In this document: positions 1 through 11,543 of the stretch, in pieces
Position numbering within the stretch: the first letter of the stretch is position 1
Layout of the letters: each line of letters opens with the position of its first letter
Source of the DNA: Galbula dea
Taxonomy: Eukaryota > Chordata > Aves > Piciformes > Galbulidae
NCBI GenBank assembly: GCA_013399015.1
Contig: VWZX01006814.1
Location: forward strand, 2,879,340-2,943,339
DNA length: 64,000 nucleotides
Reading direction: 5' to 3'
The notes under the pieces: generated by a model
Seen by the model: the letters and a program-made list of their open reading frames with translations, nothing else
Databases searched by the model: none
What the model was told of the DNA's origin: nothing
Made by a program: the position numbers and the translations under genes

Positions 1-1400
1 AGATACAACTTAATATGTCAGCACTTTGGTACTTTGATACATAGCTATTCATTTTTTTTTTTTAAGGAAGTTTGAATGGGCTTGCATTTAATAAAGTTTC
101 TGGACTTGCGTTAAAAAAAGCTATTAAATAAGAACTGATGGTCCTGTGGCATAAATCAAATGGAACCTCCAAAGAGAAACTTTCCTCATGCTTAATTAGG
201 TAGTTTGCTGAATCACTCTGCTGTCGCATTAGCATAGCTGGTATACAATGGCAAACAGACCTTGTTTGTTTGTTACATTATTTGCAGTAAAGAAGCTGAT
301 TTATTTTTAATTCTCCTTTCTTTTTTTCTTTTTTTTTTTTTTTTTTTTTTTCCTGGTAAGATTTAGTTCTGGAGCAAATGCTACATTGCTGAGTCAATCA
401 GCTTCTCTTTAGGGGACTATGAAAATTAGAGAAATGTTTAATGTTTCTGAGACCTTGCAAAACAATATAATGCAGTACTGTTACTTGAGCGTACAAGATA
501 ACTGCAGGAGTGCACTTCATTAAAAATAGTATTTGTTTTGGAAATCGAACAGTTTTTAATAGGTGCACCAGTGGCTGTTATGTACTTAAAAAGAACCCCA
601 ACCAACCAAACAAAAAAACCCCCATCCCCAAAGCCCCAGTAGATGCCTTTCCAGGATTTTTGAATGTATTCATACATGGCCTGATGATGTTGAGTGGGGT
701 GGTGTTGGTTTTTTTTCCCCCCTTCCTCCTCGTTTATTATTCAAGCAAATATGTGCTGATTTGTCAGCTGAAGATGGAGGAGGGAAAGAGTATGTTGCAG
801 CTTTCATTGGAGCTTGTAAACCAGAATGTAGGTAAAAATGTTTTAAATTTGTCAAGAGTTTCATGACTGGGCCCCAAAATCAGATGAAAAAATGTGGTGT
901 AGAGAAAAAGGACAGCTGCAGATTTTTTGTGTGGACGTGTGTTTCTGTACCATGACTAAAAACTCCGAGGACCTTTTCCCAGCTGTCTGAGAGTTATGTG
1001 GAAGTTGGATTATTGGCAGTTAAGCATGAGACAACCTGGATTTAGCAAATGCTCTCCTACACAGGAAGCAGATGACATTATCCTGGGGGAAGGGAGGAGA
1101 TCCTTCTTCAGGCACAGCCCGGGGGGAGATGCCTGCTCCCCCCAGCCTCGGTGTAGCTAAAAATGAGAGCTAACCATAGGCATGTATAAATATAAAAGTG
1201 GTTGGATTGTTTGTTGGGGTTTTTACTTTTTACTTCTTTTGGTGAAATCAGACACTGCTCCTACACTGGGGCTGTTGTGAGGAGGTTTTGCTTTGGGGTG
1301 GGGGTTATGAGGTTTGGGGGGAAGTTTAAAGCTCTGTTCCCTGGGCACCTCGTCAGTACGGTGTCCTGCCAAATATGTAAGTAAGCCTTAAAACTTTGAC
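1..1400. other. Noncoding stretch with poly-T and C/A-rich tracts
   Basis: No exon or gene is recognisable. A 23-base T run lies at 329-351 inside a longer pyrimidine tract. A C/A-rich stretch at about 592-632 contains short CCAA and AAACC units. The open frame at 510-866 (118 codons) runs through these tracts and shows no domain. A G-rich segment at about 1294-1322 has runs of 4, 5 and 6 G and could fold as a quadruplex if a two-G run is also used. Confidence 0.7.
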
Positions 1401-1625
1401 TTCTAATTGGGCACATTTGTGAAGGAAATGGTTAATTTTACAACCAAAGGCAAACTTGCACCTCGACAGGTCTGCTGAAAGAAATGTGCCACAGTCGTTT
1501 GCTGGCAAGCACTGCAGGGTCATAAATCCACGGGGTTTATTTACAGCCTATAACACTTATGAATGTTAAGATATTTGACGCCACGCTGGCCTTATAATAT
1601 CCAAGGTCCACAGACACTGGCAGTG
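1400..1625. promoter_or_regulatory. Candidate conserved noncoding element with forkhead and HOX/CDX-type motifs
   Basis: This block is single-copy-looking, free of simple repeats and dense in developmental factor motifs. TCATAAAT at 1520-1527 matches the posterior HOX/CDX type, and GTTTATTTAC at 1535-1544 is a full forkhead consensus on the minus strand. A homeodomain-like TTAATTTTA lies near 1432. The even composition contrasts with the G-rich and T-rich flanks. Conservation is inferred from texture only, because no alignment was possible. Ordinary intronic sequence is the main alternative. Confidence 0.3.
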
Positions 1626-3160
1626 GGTCAAATTTCTTTCACTAATTATAAGCAATGAGAGATGGAGTGTGGTGGTGGGTGTGGGGGGAAAGATATGGAA
1701 ATCCTTTCTCTCCCCACCTAAAAGAGAAGAATATTTTTGCTCTTCCTTCCAACTGCTGTTTTATGTTTGTGCTTTTTTTACGTAGGCTCCAAAGTTTATA
1801 ATTAACGCTTGCAGTGCTGTCAAGGCTGGGCTGTGAGTCACGAAGCCAGGCTGAAGGAGGGAAGTAGTTGAGCACAGCTTGGGTCCTTCAAGGAGGTCTC
1901 AGTGTGCATTATTTCCTAGATACTGACACAAGCAAACATATGAAGACAGATGACACCTGGAAACGTCCTTTAATTTTCTCATGTACCACTGAGTTAGGAG
2001 AGGAGGAAAGAAAAGATAGCTTCAGGTTTTATGCAGAAGGTGGATGCTTGGAAACACGTTTTGAGACTCTCTTGTGCATATAAACCGAGGACTTTTAAAA
2101 AGCAGCAAGAGCCCAGGTTAAGGAAAAACGTGCTGAGTGAATTAAAATGGTGAGGTTAGAGGCAGTTTTTAGGGGAAAAGCTCTGTGTGCTCCTGGAAGG
2201 GACGATGTGGGATGGATGCTAGGTCAGCATGAAGGGGCGGGGGGAGCAGAGGGGTTGTGCTGAGAGTGGTGTTTTGGGGGGGGGGCTAGGTGGGGGAAGG
2301 CACAGAGAGAGCTGAGAGAGTAGGGGCCACTGGAGAGTAATTGGTGGACAAAGGGGGGATGTTGGAGCGTGAGGAGAAATTGTAGAAACTTGGGGGGGAA
2401 GCCCGCCAGTATTTGAATGGATGGTTGGAGTGGAAGCTTGGGATTTGGGGATTGACTCTTAAGTGTCAGGAAAGTCTGGGGCCCGAGGAGAAACACTGTT
2501 TCACTCAGCAAATCTCGTTAATTTCTCAGGTTATTGCCATTAAGCACGCTTTCCTAGAATGGACAGTCAGATTTGAAGTGCTGCTGTCTTTTCTGTGCTG
2601 GGGTTGTATACGTTTGAACAAGATAATGCCATTACTCAGATATGCCTATGTGTTACTTATAGCTTTAATTTCTCCAGCAGTTGATTTTGGGTTCCCTGTA
2701 GGTTGCTGTTGTGCTTGGAGAGCAATTTAAGAAAAAGGCAGGGTTATGTGTGTGGTGGAAAGCTGCACTCCTTTGCCCATGTGTTTTTCTTCTGCGAGCC
2801 ATGTAAAACCCGACTTCAAAAAAAAAAAATGAGGGGGCTGTCAATTTGGACCTTTCACAAATAGCTGTACAGTTTTGTTGAAGGTTTTATGCATTTTCCT
2901 AATCAATGGAGCACTGTGACTTATTAGCCCCCAGGGACAGATCTGAATCCCCCAGCACCGTGCTGCAAAGCTGGACCAGTATTGTACCTTTTAAACAGGT
3001 TATCAACAAGGGTGTTCCTCCGGTTCCCAAGACGCTTCCCACCCCCTCTGCCATCTCCCCCCTCTGATTCTTTCTGGCAAAATCTGTTCAGTCTCGCGCC
3101 TTTGTTTTAGGTTGGCTAAACCCTCGACCCTTATTCTTCGTGGGGTCACGCTCAGGCAAC
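1626..3160. other. Noncoding stretch with G-rich cluster
   Basis: No gene is seen. G runs cluster at 2234-2300, including a 10-G run at 2276-2285, with further runs near 2355 and 2392. Open frames at 1868-2083, 2224-2511 (minus) and 2413-2730 have no recognisable domains. The minus-strand frame is Pro/Ser/Leu-rich because it reads the G-rich tract. A 10-base A run lies near 2819. Confidence 0.65.
2234..2300 (+). other. G-quadruplex-prone G cluster
   Basis: Within 67 bases there are G runs of 4, 6, 4, 10 and 5, separated by short loops (C, AGCAGA and others). This fits the four-run quadruplex pattern on the + strand. Such tracts in birds can be regulatory or simply hard to sequence. No promoter landmarks are seen beside it. 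Confidence 0.5.
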
Positions 3161-3440
3161 TGGGCAGTGCTGAATGAGTTAAGTTGCTGGCTGAAGTTTG
3201 GCTTCATGCAACTGAATTTGAGGCCTGGTAGGCATTAGCAGGGCACAGCACATTTACAGAGCTTAATTAGTACGCGCTGTAATTGTTCATGGTCTGCCAG
3301 AAGGAGTAATGTTCAGGAAAAGTGGAGTCGTTCTTCTGCAGTCTTCAGTTTTAAAACGATAAATCACTTGCATATTTGTGCAGTGATTCAAATGGAGCTG
3401 AGACCTCTCCATCTCAACATGTGGTGAATTGTAAAGTCAA
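3160..3440. promoter_or_regulatory. Candidate conserved noncoding element with homeodomain sites
   Basis: The block lacks simple repeats and contains GCTTAATTAG at 3261-3270, a classic homeodomain core. A second core, TAATTG, sits at 3280-3285, and an octamer-like TTGCATATTTG at about 3368-3378. A CpG-containing segment, TACGCGCTG, lies between the two homeodomain cores, which is unusual for decayed intronic DNA. Function is inferred from motif density alone. Confidence 0.3.
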
Positions 3441-6400
3441 TGAATTGCAGATGTAGGGTACAGCAGATTCTCTTAAGAAAATGCAGAATGAATGGGGAAG
3501 GGTGATGCTATAAATACGTACTGAGAAGATAACTGGATTTCTGCTTTCTGTGCCAATGATGATGTACTGAAGATATTAACAATTGTTTTAATGTATTTAT
3601 TTTGTATTTCTTTAAACTAAATATAGGGGTACCATGTTACTTCACTTGGTGAGGTTTTTATTAATGCTTCAGAACAATAGGTTTCATATGGAAATGCACA
3701 TGATAGCCATATTAATAGAATTAATTCATCATGGGTAGTGTTGCAACCATTACTAGAGGAGTTTATAATTATGGGACACTTTAAAGTGTGGCTGCAGCAA
3801 CTTGTAAGAAATGTGGTAGCAGAGGATGCCTTTATATTCTAGTTGGAGGAAAAATACTGGGAAACTTATATATCTCACCATGGCATTTTGTATCAGCCCG
3901 TAGTTACTTCTAACTGCAGAGAGACTTTTTGGGTGCATTAACCTGACAGCATAGAGCCTATTTTAAAAAAGCAAACCACAAACAAAAGTCCACTATGTAG
4001 ATTGACATCATAAATGCTGCATATTGGGGTTTTTTGAATATGGAGAATGTGTGTCACTCTTACTGCTGCGAAATCTTGTCTTTCTTGGGCTTGGTCCAAG
4101 ATCCATTGAAGTCAGTGAAAAAAAGGCTTCTATTAATAATGAAGGGCTCTGCATCAGGCCCTGTGTGCCTTGAACCAGTGGCCAACTTCTTCAAAAGTGG
4201 ATAAAGTGAAACTCAACTAAATGTCATATTGATATATTGGTTCTTCTGTAGTGTCCTTCACTCTTGGAGATTAAAAAAAAAAAAAGTTATATTTCCAATG
4301 GTCCTTTCTTAAATGAGCTCCTGCTCCTGCAGTATCTGACTTCCCCACAGAAGCACAGAGCATCCTGGCATGATCAGGATTTTGTCTGAGGCTGTGTTGC
4401 ATGTCAATGCTGCTTTTCTAATATGAGTAGGTGGATTTGTATGGAAGTTGTAAAAGTTAATGATTGCTCTCTGACTCATGCTGCTGGTTTCAGCAAAGAA
4501 GAAATGATGACAGGAAAATGATAGAAATTATAGGAGACAAGTAGGCTTTGGTGAGCAGAGAATGGATTTTTATTGTTTGAAGTGCTCTTGCTTTTTGCTG
4601 AAGGAAGTTTGAGGAGGGAGAAGATGGGAGGGCAGCTTCTTTTAGGGGTCAGGTCTTTTGGGTACCAAACTCCTACAGGTATTTGGCCAGAATAGGAAGA
4701 GAGGCTGAATTCAGGAGGGACTCTGTGGTGTTAAAGGTCCTGTAACCATTTTGTTAGTCCTACTGATACAGTTAGTCATGCCTAACTGTTTTCCCCTCTT
4801 GGCAGAGCAGGTTTTAATGCCCTAGGCTCTGTGGGAAGTACGATTGCATGCCTAATGGCTACCAAGTATGAATATGTAATTGTGTTCAACCAGTATCTAT
4901 CTTACAGCTTTGTAGAGCTCTCCAGAGTATCTGTGGTGTGAAAGATGCTGTAGACAAAATCAGTCTCTGCTTTTTAATTCACTAGCGATGTTGATATAAC
5001 TGAGACACCAGGAAAAACATCCAAAAGGAGGATATGGGAAGTACTAGAAAATGCCAAACTGAAAATACTGCAAAGGGACTTTCTGGGGAATATGAGTTAT
5101 TCTTGGGTGTTGGTACAATAGAAACAAATCATTCTATGTTAAGAAAGGGAAAAATAGAGCAAGAAAAGGTGGGGGCATACCTCTCTTGAGCACATCTGAA
5201 CTTCCACTGGAGTCAGTGACTCCTTAAATAATGTTCTGGAAAAGTCTGAGTCTGTAGGCTTTTCTATTCTAGAGACAAAGCCACTACATTGATTTCTGTT
5301 TTTAACTGATGTGAATATTTTAATAAAGTTTCTCTTGGAACTGCTTTAAACCCTAGCCTGAATAATTTTAACTTGGTTAAACCAGTGAACTGGTGTAGGA
5401 ACATACACAGTAAGAGGTTTGCATTGGTTTAATTAGATTTAAGAGGTTTATAAAACCAGGGCCACTGCTCTGACATAGTCAAGGTCTGGAAGATGACATA
5501 TAGATGCTGCATTAATCTACACCCCAGCTGAACAGACTGCTGTTGAAATTATACAATTATAAATGTTTGCCAATATTAAAGAATCCAGGGGAAGTTACGA
5601 CCTTGAATGAACACGTCAGAAGAATAAGATGGCAATCAGTGTTTCTACCTTTGTTTTTTCTGGGACATTGGCAGAAAGGTTTTCTCCCTCTGAAAGGACT
5701 TAGAGATCGTAGCTGTCTGCCTGGAAGTCAAGTTTTGGATATTTTTACTGTTATTAACGAAATGTCTCATTTTGCTTCGATCCTTGTCACGTTCCCCTAT
5801 GGCTTTTTCTTAATTCTTAAACTATTCCATAAAATGTAGGTTAAAACATGTCTGTGTCACTTAACAAAAGAAGTTGGTTTACAGGAGCTAGTCACAAAGA
5901 TAACTAGTGTACCAGTCACAAAACCGCTGTGTAAAGAATATCCACAGAGCTTATTTTGTCTGGATAGCAGCTAAATATCTTCACAATCCCCAGGGTTATT
6001 AAAGGCCAAATGCCTGGCATATGTAGGTAGTTTATTTTCCATTGAAATCTGTTGCTCAACTACAGTACTTGAAAGTACTTTGTTTTTAATTTCATAAATA
6101 TGCAATTAAGTTTCATAAATATGAAATTAAAAAGGGAAAACTAGAACCTGAGTGGAGCTTGGTGGTTGTGACTGGGAATTGGCGCATTGCTGTGCTGCTC
6201 GTGTGCCCAAACGTGGGGATCAAACTGGTTATGTCGGCACATCTGTGTACATACATGTGATGTATATTATTTGTGAACGCATACTTGGTTATCAGGTGTC
6301 TATTCAATTTTAATTGACAGTATGAGATTCCTGTGGTTACTCTGTGCACAGATTGCCTTGGGGCTCTACAGGGTTTGTGGGAAGAAAAGCCTTGACAAGT

Positions 6401-6480
6401 TTCCATTAAGCCCTGATTCAGGCAATTGGAAAAGAGGAGAATGAAAGGAGCTGAAAAGAGGGACAACTTGTTAGTGTTGC
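3440..6480. other. Noncoding stretch, one old palindromic repeat inside
   Basis: No gene is recognised. Open frames at 3753-3938 (minus), 5543-5839 and 6113-6466 (minus) lack domains and splice context. A short A run lies at about 4274-4285. The only repeat I can support is the imperfect inverted repeat at about 4087-4165, listed separately. The rest is AT-moderate unique sequence. Confidence 0.65.
4087..4165. repeat. Ancient amniote palindromic repeat, degenerate copy
   Basis: The left side (GGGCTTGGTCCAAGATCC, then ATTGAAGTCAGTG) is followed about 30 bases later by an approximate reverse complement ending GCATCAGGCCC. This is the CATTGAAGTCAATGG-type palindrome with a 'GATCAGGCCC' arm that recurs through turtle, crocodile and bird genomes. 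I do not know its library name with certainty. The inverted arms are visible here, while membership in a family is from memory of similar sequences. Confidence 0.45.
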
Positions 6481-6710
6481 ATTCTGTGCTTGCAACGAGA
6501 AACCTCTTTTAGACAAGAGTGGTTCTCAGGCCAAGAATTTCAAACTCGCGGAGAAACCTGTCCAGAACACAAAAGTTGTTTGAACGGGGTGCAGAATTGT
6601 CACAGTAATTAGAGCAATCTCCGTTTACTGAGTGGCAGCCTTTATAAAGGACAGGGGATAAAGGGTTCAAATTCATCTTTCTCTCTCCGATTCACTTCTG
6701 ATGAACTGCC
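6480..6710. promoter_or_regulatory. Candidate conserved noncoding element
   Basis: This is repeat-free, balanced-composition sequence. It contains a CpG segment (AACTCGCGGAG near 6544), CAGTAATTAGAGCAAT near 6603 with a homeodomain core, and CTTTATAAAGG near 6641, a short palindrome. It stands out from the T-rich flanks. The inference of conservation needs a cross-species alignment. Confidence 0.25.
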
Positions 6711-6737
6711 TCTGTGTATGTATGTGTATATGAAGGA

Positions 6738-6755
6738 GTGTGTGTGTGTGTGTGG
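6738..6755 (+). repeat. (GT)n microsatellite
   Basis: About nine uninterrupted GT dinucleotides follow a related imperfect TATGTGTATATG segment. This is a simple microsatellite and probably length-polymorphic. Confidence 0.9.
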
Positions 6756-6984
6756 CCACATTTTCAGCCACTCATCATTCAATTGCCCTTGTTTTAAAAG
6801 AAGGACGACTTAGGTTTCTCCTTCCTGCCTTGAATGAGATTTTTAGGCATTTTGCTTTTTATTTGTTATTTTTATTGGAGGTCTAATTTGATATACAGAA
6901 ACAAGAGGATGGATGCTTTGGGGAATGTGCTTGTGCTCTGCTGGGGGGGAACCCCAGATATTTCTCAGTCAGTTTCTCCTTACT

Positions 6985-7075
6985 CAGTCCCTCATCTTTG
7001 ACAATTGGGAACAGTCCCATTATTTTTAATGGGATTACTTGTGGAAGCAAGAAAAGTGAATGAATAAGACTTGGA
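6985..7075. repeat. Ancient amniote palindromic repeat, degenerate copy with intact hairpin
   Basis: The core TCCCATTA, four T, TAATGGGA at 7015-7034 is a perfect 8-bp-arm hairpin. The following GGGATTACTTGTGGAAGCAAG resembles the 'GGGACTACTCATG...AGTAAGG' flank of the 'cattgacttcaatggg' repeats common in reptile and bird genomes. The 108-codon minus-strand frame at 6883-7209 simply reads through this element. Confidence 0.4.
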
Positions 7076-7209
7076 CTCTTGAAGTTTATCCTCTTGCCAT
7101 TGCAAGGTCTGTCCAGGACTACTGAACCGTCTGGAGTTTCGCCATTGCTCTTATTAGGGGAAGGATCAGGCATGTGGATTACAGAGACTGAGACTTGTGA
7201 ACAAGCCAA

Positions 7210-9850
7210 ATAAAACTGTAAAAATCAGAATTGTTGCAGTGTGTGATGCAGAAGTGTCTGGAAGCCTCAGTCTAGGCTCCTTTTTGTCAGACAGTACACA
7301 GAGAAAAATGGGAGTCAATGAGTAAGTGAGCAGTTCGGGTGTTCTTGCCCAAAGAAGAAAATGTGACTGCTTAATTGTCTGTATGCCTTTACTTTTAAAG
7401 AAGAGGAAGTATTAAGCTCCTTGATTTTCTTCAGTAATTGTCCTGGGTGCAAAGTCAGTAATTTTGATGTTCATTTACTTAACTCTTTAGGCTTTGTGAT
7501 TACCTTTTATTTGTTCTGCCCCAAATAATATGGGATCTCTGCTTTGTAAAGGCTTGAAGGTAGCAACCTTGGCTAAGTTACTTAATCATTTTGTCAGCGT
7601 TATGTTTCTTCCCTCTGTTCCCCAGTACATCTGAATGGAGAGAGAGAGGAAGAGAGAGCGCAGCCCTTTAGGCTGATGTCTTTGCTCTGTCTTGTGTTTC
7701 TCTGTATCATGTTGCCTTCAAGGCCTGTGGCATAGCTGGTTACGTGTTGTGTTGGGACTCTGTGAGCATTGCATGTCTAATTCATCCTTACTTCTTTCCT
7801 GGAGACCTGGGATTTGGCCAGCTTCTGCACTGGGTTCTAAGATATGGACCAGAGGAAAAAGGAAGGTCTTGCTTCTGGCTACAGAAGAGCAAATAAATAC
7901 TCAAGGCTGTGAAAGTTGTAGCTCAGAGGTCATGTGCAGTTTTTGTATACAGATTTTTTTTTTTTTCTCCTCCACTTCCACCCCCCCTCAGTTATTTTCC
8001 ACTGGATGATGATGATGAAGAATTTGGCTAGATCTTTTCAGATTTTTAGCAGAAAAGCAGATTTATTTTTTTCACAGGGTTGGCCCCTAACTTGAAAAAC
8101 TGTTGAAAATTTGCTTGTCTTGGAGTTTACATTGCAAAAATACCTGTTGATGTTCAGCAAAGCACACTTCTGTGCGCCCTTCCTCAGAGCACGAGTTCTC
8201 CTAGCTCACCTGCATGTGAGCGTGGTGTGTGAATACTAGTGGGTTTTCTAACTGCATAGAAGTCATCATGCAGGCACAAGGAGGAATTGGGAGATGATAA
8301 TTTTTCTGGCAGTAATGCTGAATTCCTTATACAATGTTGAAGCATAGAGTCAGTTCTGTGCGTTGGACAGTGTCATGGTCAGGTTGAACAGTGTCTCTGT
8401 TTTCAGATTATACTATTTCATCTGAACCACGGATGGTTTGCAGACCAGTTGTGATTTCTGCAATCCTGAAATACCCAGTGTGGTATTAATTGTACCAGGA
8501 CTAATTGTTGATGAGAATGTATTTGTTGCAAATTATGGACCTCTCTTGAACGTGGCTTTCTCAGTCCTCTCCCTTGTGCATTATTTTCTCAGCTGGTAAT
8601 TAATTTCTCAGTTTGGTAATTTGTCAGTAACTGGCATCTCTTCAGTAATGAGTGCTCTGTAGTAATTCTACATCACTAAGGAGTAATTGCTGGCCCTATA
8701 AAGTCACTGATCTCTTTTATTTGCCAGCAGGATAACCTTTCCTGTTAGACTGTTAGACTAAGTTATCTATCGCAACAAAGCCTAACCACATCTACAGTCA
8801 GTGTCCTGGCCATGGCTTGTTACATGGAGAGAGAGAGAGAGGGAGGGCTGGAAGAAGCTGGTTTTAAGTAATGGTCACAAGCAGGAGTTCATGGCAGCAG
8901 CAGAAAGCTTTTATTTGATTTTATAGCTATGTAGAGACTAGAAAGCAGCTGTTGAGTTTAATTGAAGTGGCAATGCAGCAGCCAATGTCCTCTTCTTGTT
9001 GTGTGGCATTTCTCCAAACCTGCTTTTCTTCCTGGCCCTGTCTTGCTTTTCTGCCTCCTGTTGGGGTTGTTCCTTAATGTGGCGGTAAGCAGTTTGGAGG
9101 CGTTTCCCTTCCTGGGAGCTGGTGGTGCAAATGCAGCCTCAGTCCTGTGTGCTGGGCTCACCTCCATGTCAGCCCTCTGAATTGTCCTCAGCCCAGCTGG
9201 TCCATGCATTTGGGCTTGTAGGAGTTTGCCCTAAATTTGTGATGCCAAGGGGAAGATAACAAAGTTTGGTTTGGAATTAAAATACTTGGTGAAGTGAGAA
9301 GGAGGCTAAAGAGAGTACTGGAAAGATGGTGTGAATAAGAAGTAGTTTTTCACTTACACTCCCTGATAATTGTTCTGGTTTGTGGTTCTAAGTAGAAAAC
9401 TGGCAGTTTTGGGAAATTTCCTGAGTTGCCTGTCAACATCTGCACACACCTAAATACCTTTTAAATTTGTGGGGTTTTTTTGTTTGTTTGGGGTTTTTTG
9501 GTTTTTGTTCTTTTTTTTTTTTTCCCTGCTCCTTGAACACATTAGCCAATGCCACAAGGAGTGAGTTGAATTCTTACTTTTTTTTTTTCCCCCTGCAGTT
9601 GGAATTGTTTGTTAAATTCCAATTACAAGGCTTGTTCAACACCTGTACAAACCCACAGCCATTGTTAAGGGAATAATTTGAGGACAATGAGGTTAACGCA
9701 GGTGTACACAAGTGCAGAATTTGGATTGCAAAGTCTCTTTATTACTCTGTGTGCATAAGAAAGAGGAAGAAAGAATTCAGTTTAATTTTAAGATACCAGA
9801 TACGATTTGTAGGACTAGCATTTGGAAGAAGGGTAAGTGGGGAGGGGAAT
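7210..9850. other. Noncoding stretch
   Basis: No gene is supported. Small simple tracts are present: T run at about 7952-7965, (GAT)n at about 8007-8019, (GA)n at 8827-8841, and T/G-rich tracts at about 9470-9530 and 9580-9597. Opposite-strand open frames at 8958-9209 and 8962-9180 overlap each other and share no known motif. Segments such as 8581-8660 repeat TGGTAATT-like words but do not form a clear tandem array. Confidence 0.65.
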
Positions 9851-9852
9851 AA

Positions 9853-9890
9853 ATGTCTGAACATGTTCAGACATGGCACTGAACATGTAT
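9853..9890. promoter_or_regulatory. 22-bp perfect palindrome with p53-type decamer cluster
   Basis: Positions 9853-9874 form a perfect 22-bp palindrome. Its centre, GAACATGTTC at 9859-9868, matches the p53-family half-site RRRCWWGYYY exactly. It is followed directly by AGACATGGCA (9869-9878, two mismatches) and, after 12 bases from the first decamer, GAACATGTAT (9881-9890, one mismatch). The known spacer range of p53 sites (0-13 bases) allows either pairing. It is not a glucocorticoid element, which needs a 3-base spacer between the GAACA and TGTTC halves. Binding is inferred. Confidence 0.4.
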
Positions 9891-11460
9891 GAAGTGGAAA
9901 GTTAAAAGGAAATAAACACCACACTCCTCTTTCCTCCCTACCTCACCCTCATACCACTTTCATGGAGTCACTTGTCAAGGTATAGCTGCACAAAGCTGGT
10001 TGGTAATGATCTTGCACCCTGATTGTCTTCAGAGTGATCACAGATAAACCTGAATGTTCACATGGTACTGAGATACTGGGACACTGTGCTGGTTTGTGGT
10101 GCCAGCAATCACCAACCCATTTGCACCCTGATACAATCAGTAAGTTGCATGGGTATGCTCTGTTTGGTAGGAGCAAGATTAAGGTAGGTGGGCCATTTGA
10201 CTCTTAAGATTTCTTCTCTCTGAAGCTGAAAATGTGTGTAGTCTACAAAGGTGGCCTACTGTCCCATGGCACCAGAGTAACCCTCTTAATATAGGAAGAA
10301 CATCAATAAAAGCCAAGAGGGATGAAGTCCTAGAGTCTGTGGTACATCTTCTGGTATTCTGTTATGTTGACACAGAGATTTACAGTTCAGCGTTACCTTC
10401 ATGAATATCTTGCAATGGGTCATCTTCCTTTGGGTAATTCCAGTAAAGAGTAAAAGAGATCTGTGTAGACTGAAAGCCAAGGTCCACATCCCTGCTGTCA
10501 CAAGTGCTTATAAATTGAGAGTGGTTTCTCTTGCAGTTTTATCTTACTTTTGTTTCTTTTATACCCATGGGAGTTCTTCCAGGCAAGGCTCAAACTTTCT
10601 CTGTTATCTTAAGTACTCTGTGCATTTGGGTACAACAAACTAATAAGTAGGAATAATTATTGGTGGTTAGATAAATGTTCAGATCAGTTTAGCCTCTTGG
10701 TGATTTGCCTGTTAGAGCTAATTCTTGACTGCTACAAAGAGATTTGGTATTTGGCATTTTGATTTATGTAGAAGGGGAGAAAAAGGCTTTTCCCTGTGAA
10801 ATAGTTCAGGAGTTACTTGCTGTTCTTTTTCAATGAGTAATAACTCAGCTGAGTAGCATGATGGGAGTCTCAGGTACAGAGCTGTTTGATCAAGAGAGAA
10901 AGTGGTAGTTCCCTCGCTTGATTATGCATCAACATAACTGTGTGTGCACATGCTCAGAGGAGGAATTGTTATCCTCCAAATGATGTCAGGCAACGTGGCT
11001 TATATGGACAATCAGTATTTTATTAAAGCTTAATTTGAAGGTATAGAAGGAAATATTTCTTAAATATTTTGAGGCTGTCCAGAAGAAGGTAGCTTAAAAT
11101 AGTCTTCCAATGAGGTGTCATGGGTTGGTCCCCTGGAGATATGTATTTTTCTCTTTGGTGGGAGAGCAGTGTTCTACTCTCCTGCAAAAAAGTGTAGTTG
11201 CACTAAGATGAGTAGTGTTTTGTCTTAAAACTTTAAGTAGATTAATTTTTGAGTTGTAAACTGTTGGGGTGATCTTGTTTCTGGCAGGTAGTGTAAGTTA
11301 GTGGTTATGGTGGTTCCTTTTGCCTTTGCAGTTGTGTGAATTTCATTGAAACAAATGAAACTTTGAGTGAAAGACTTGATTTCCTACCACTACTAGGATA
11401 ACAATTTTTAAAAGGTAATTTTTTTTTTTTTTTTTTTGATTGAGTGCTTATACACTGCAC
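9891..11460. other. Noncoding stretch
   Basis: No gene or repeat family is recognised. Open frames at 9949-10176 (minus), 10286-10501 (minus) and 10401-10643 have no domain. A 19-base T run at 11419-11437 lies just before the CR1 remnant. Confidence 0.6.
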
Positions 11461-11461
11461 A

Positions 11462-11543
11462 TAATCACAGATCACAGAATATTAGGAGTTGGAAGGGACC
11501 TCGAAAGATCATCTAGTCCAACCCCCCTGCCACAGCAGGAGTT
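11462..11543 (-). mobile_element. CR1 LINE 3' end, truncated
   Basis: Read on the + strand, the segment has ATCACAGATCACAGAAT, then GTTGGAAGGGACCT, GATCATCTAGTCCAACC and CCCCTGCCACAGCAGG. This is the reverse complement of the conserved CR1 3' untranslated end, including its terminal octamer-like ATTCTGTGATCTGTGAT repeats. Only about 80 bases remain, as is usual for 5'-truncated CR1 copies, and no reverse transcriptase remnant is present. CR1 is the dominant LINE of birds and other sauropsids, which supports the organism assignment. Confidence 0.93.

Noticed and set aside
6640..6680. tRNA-like B-box word GGGTTCAAATTC
   Set aside because: No A box, cloverleaf or terminator is found at suitable spacing.
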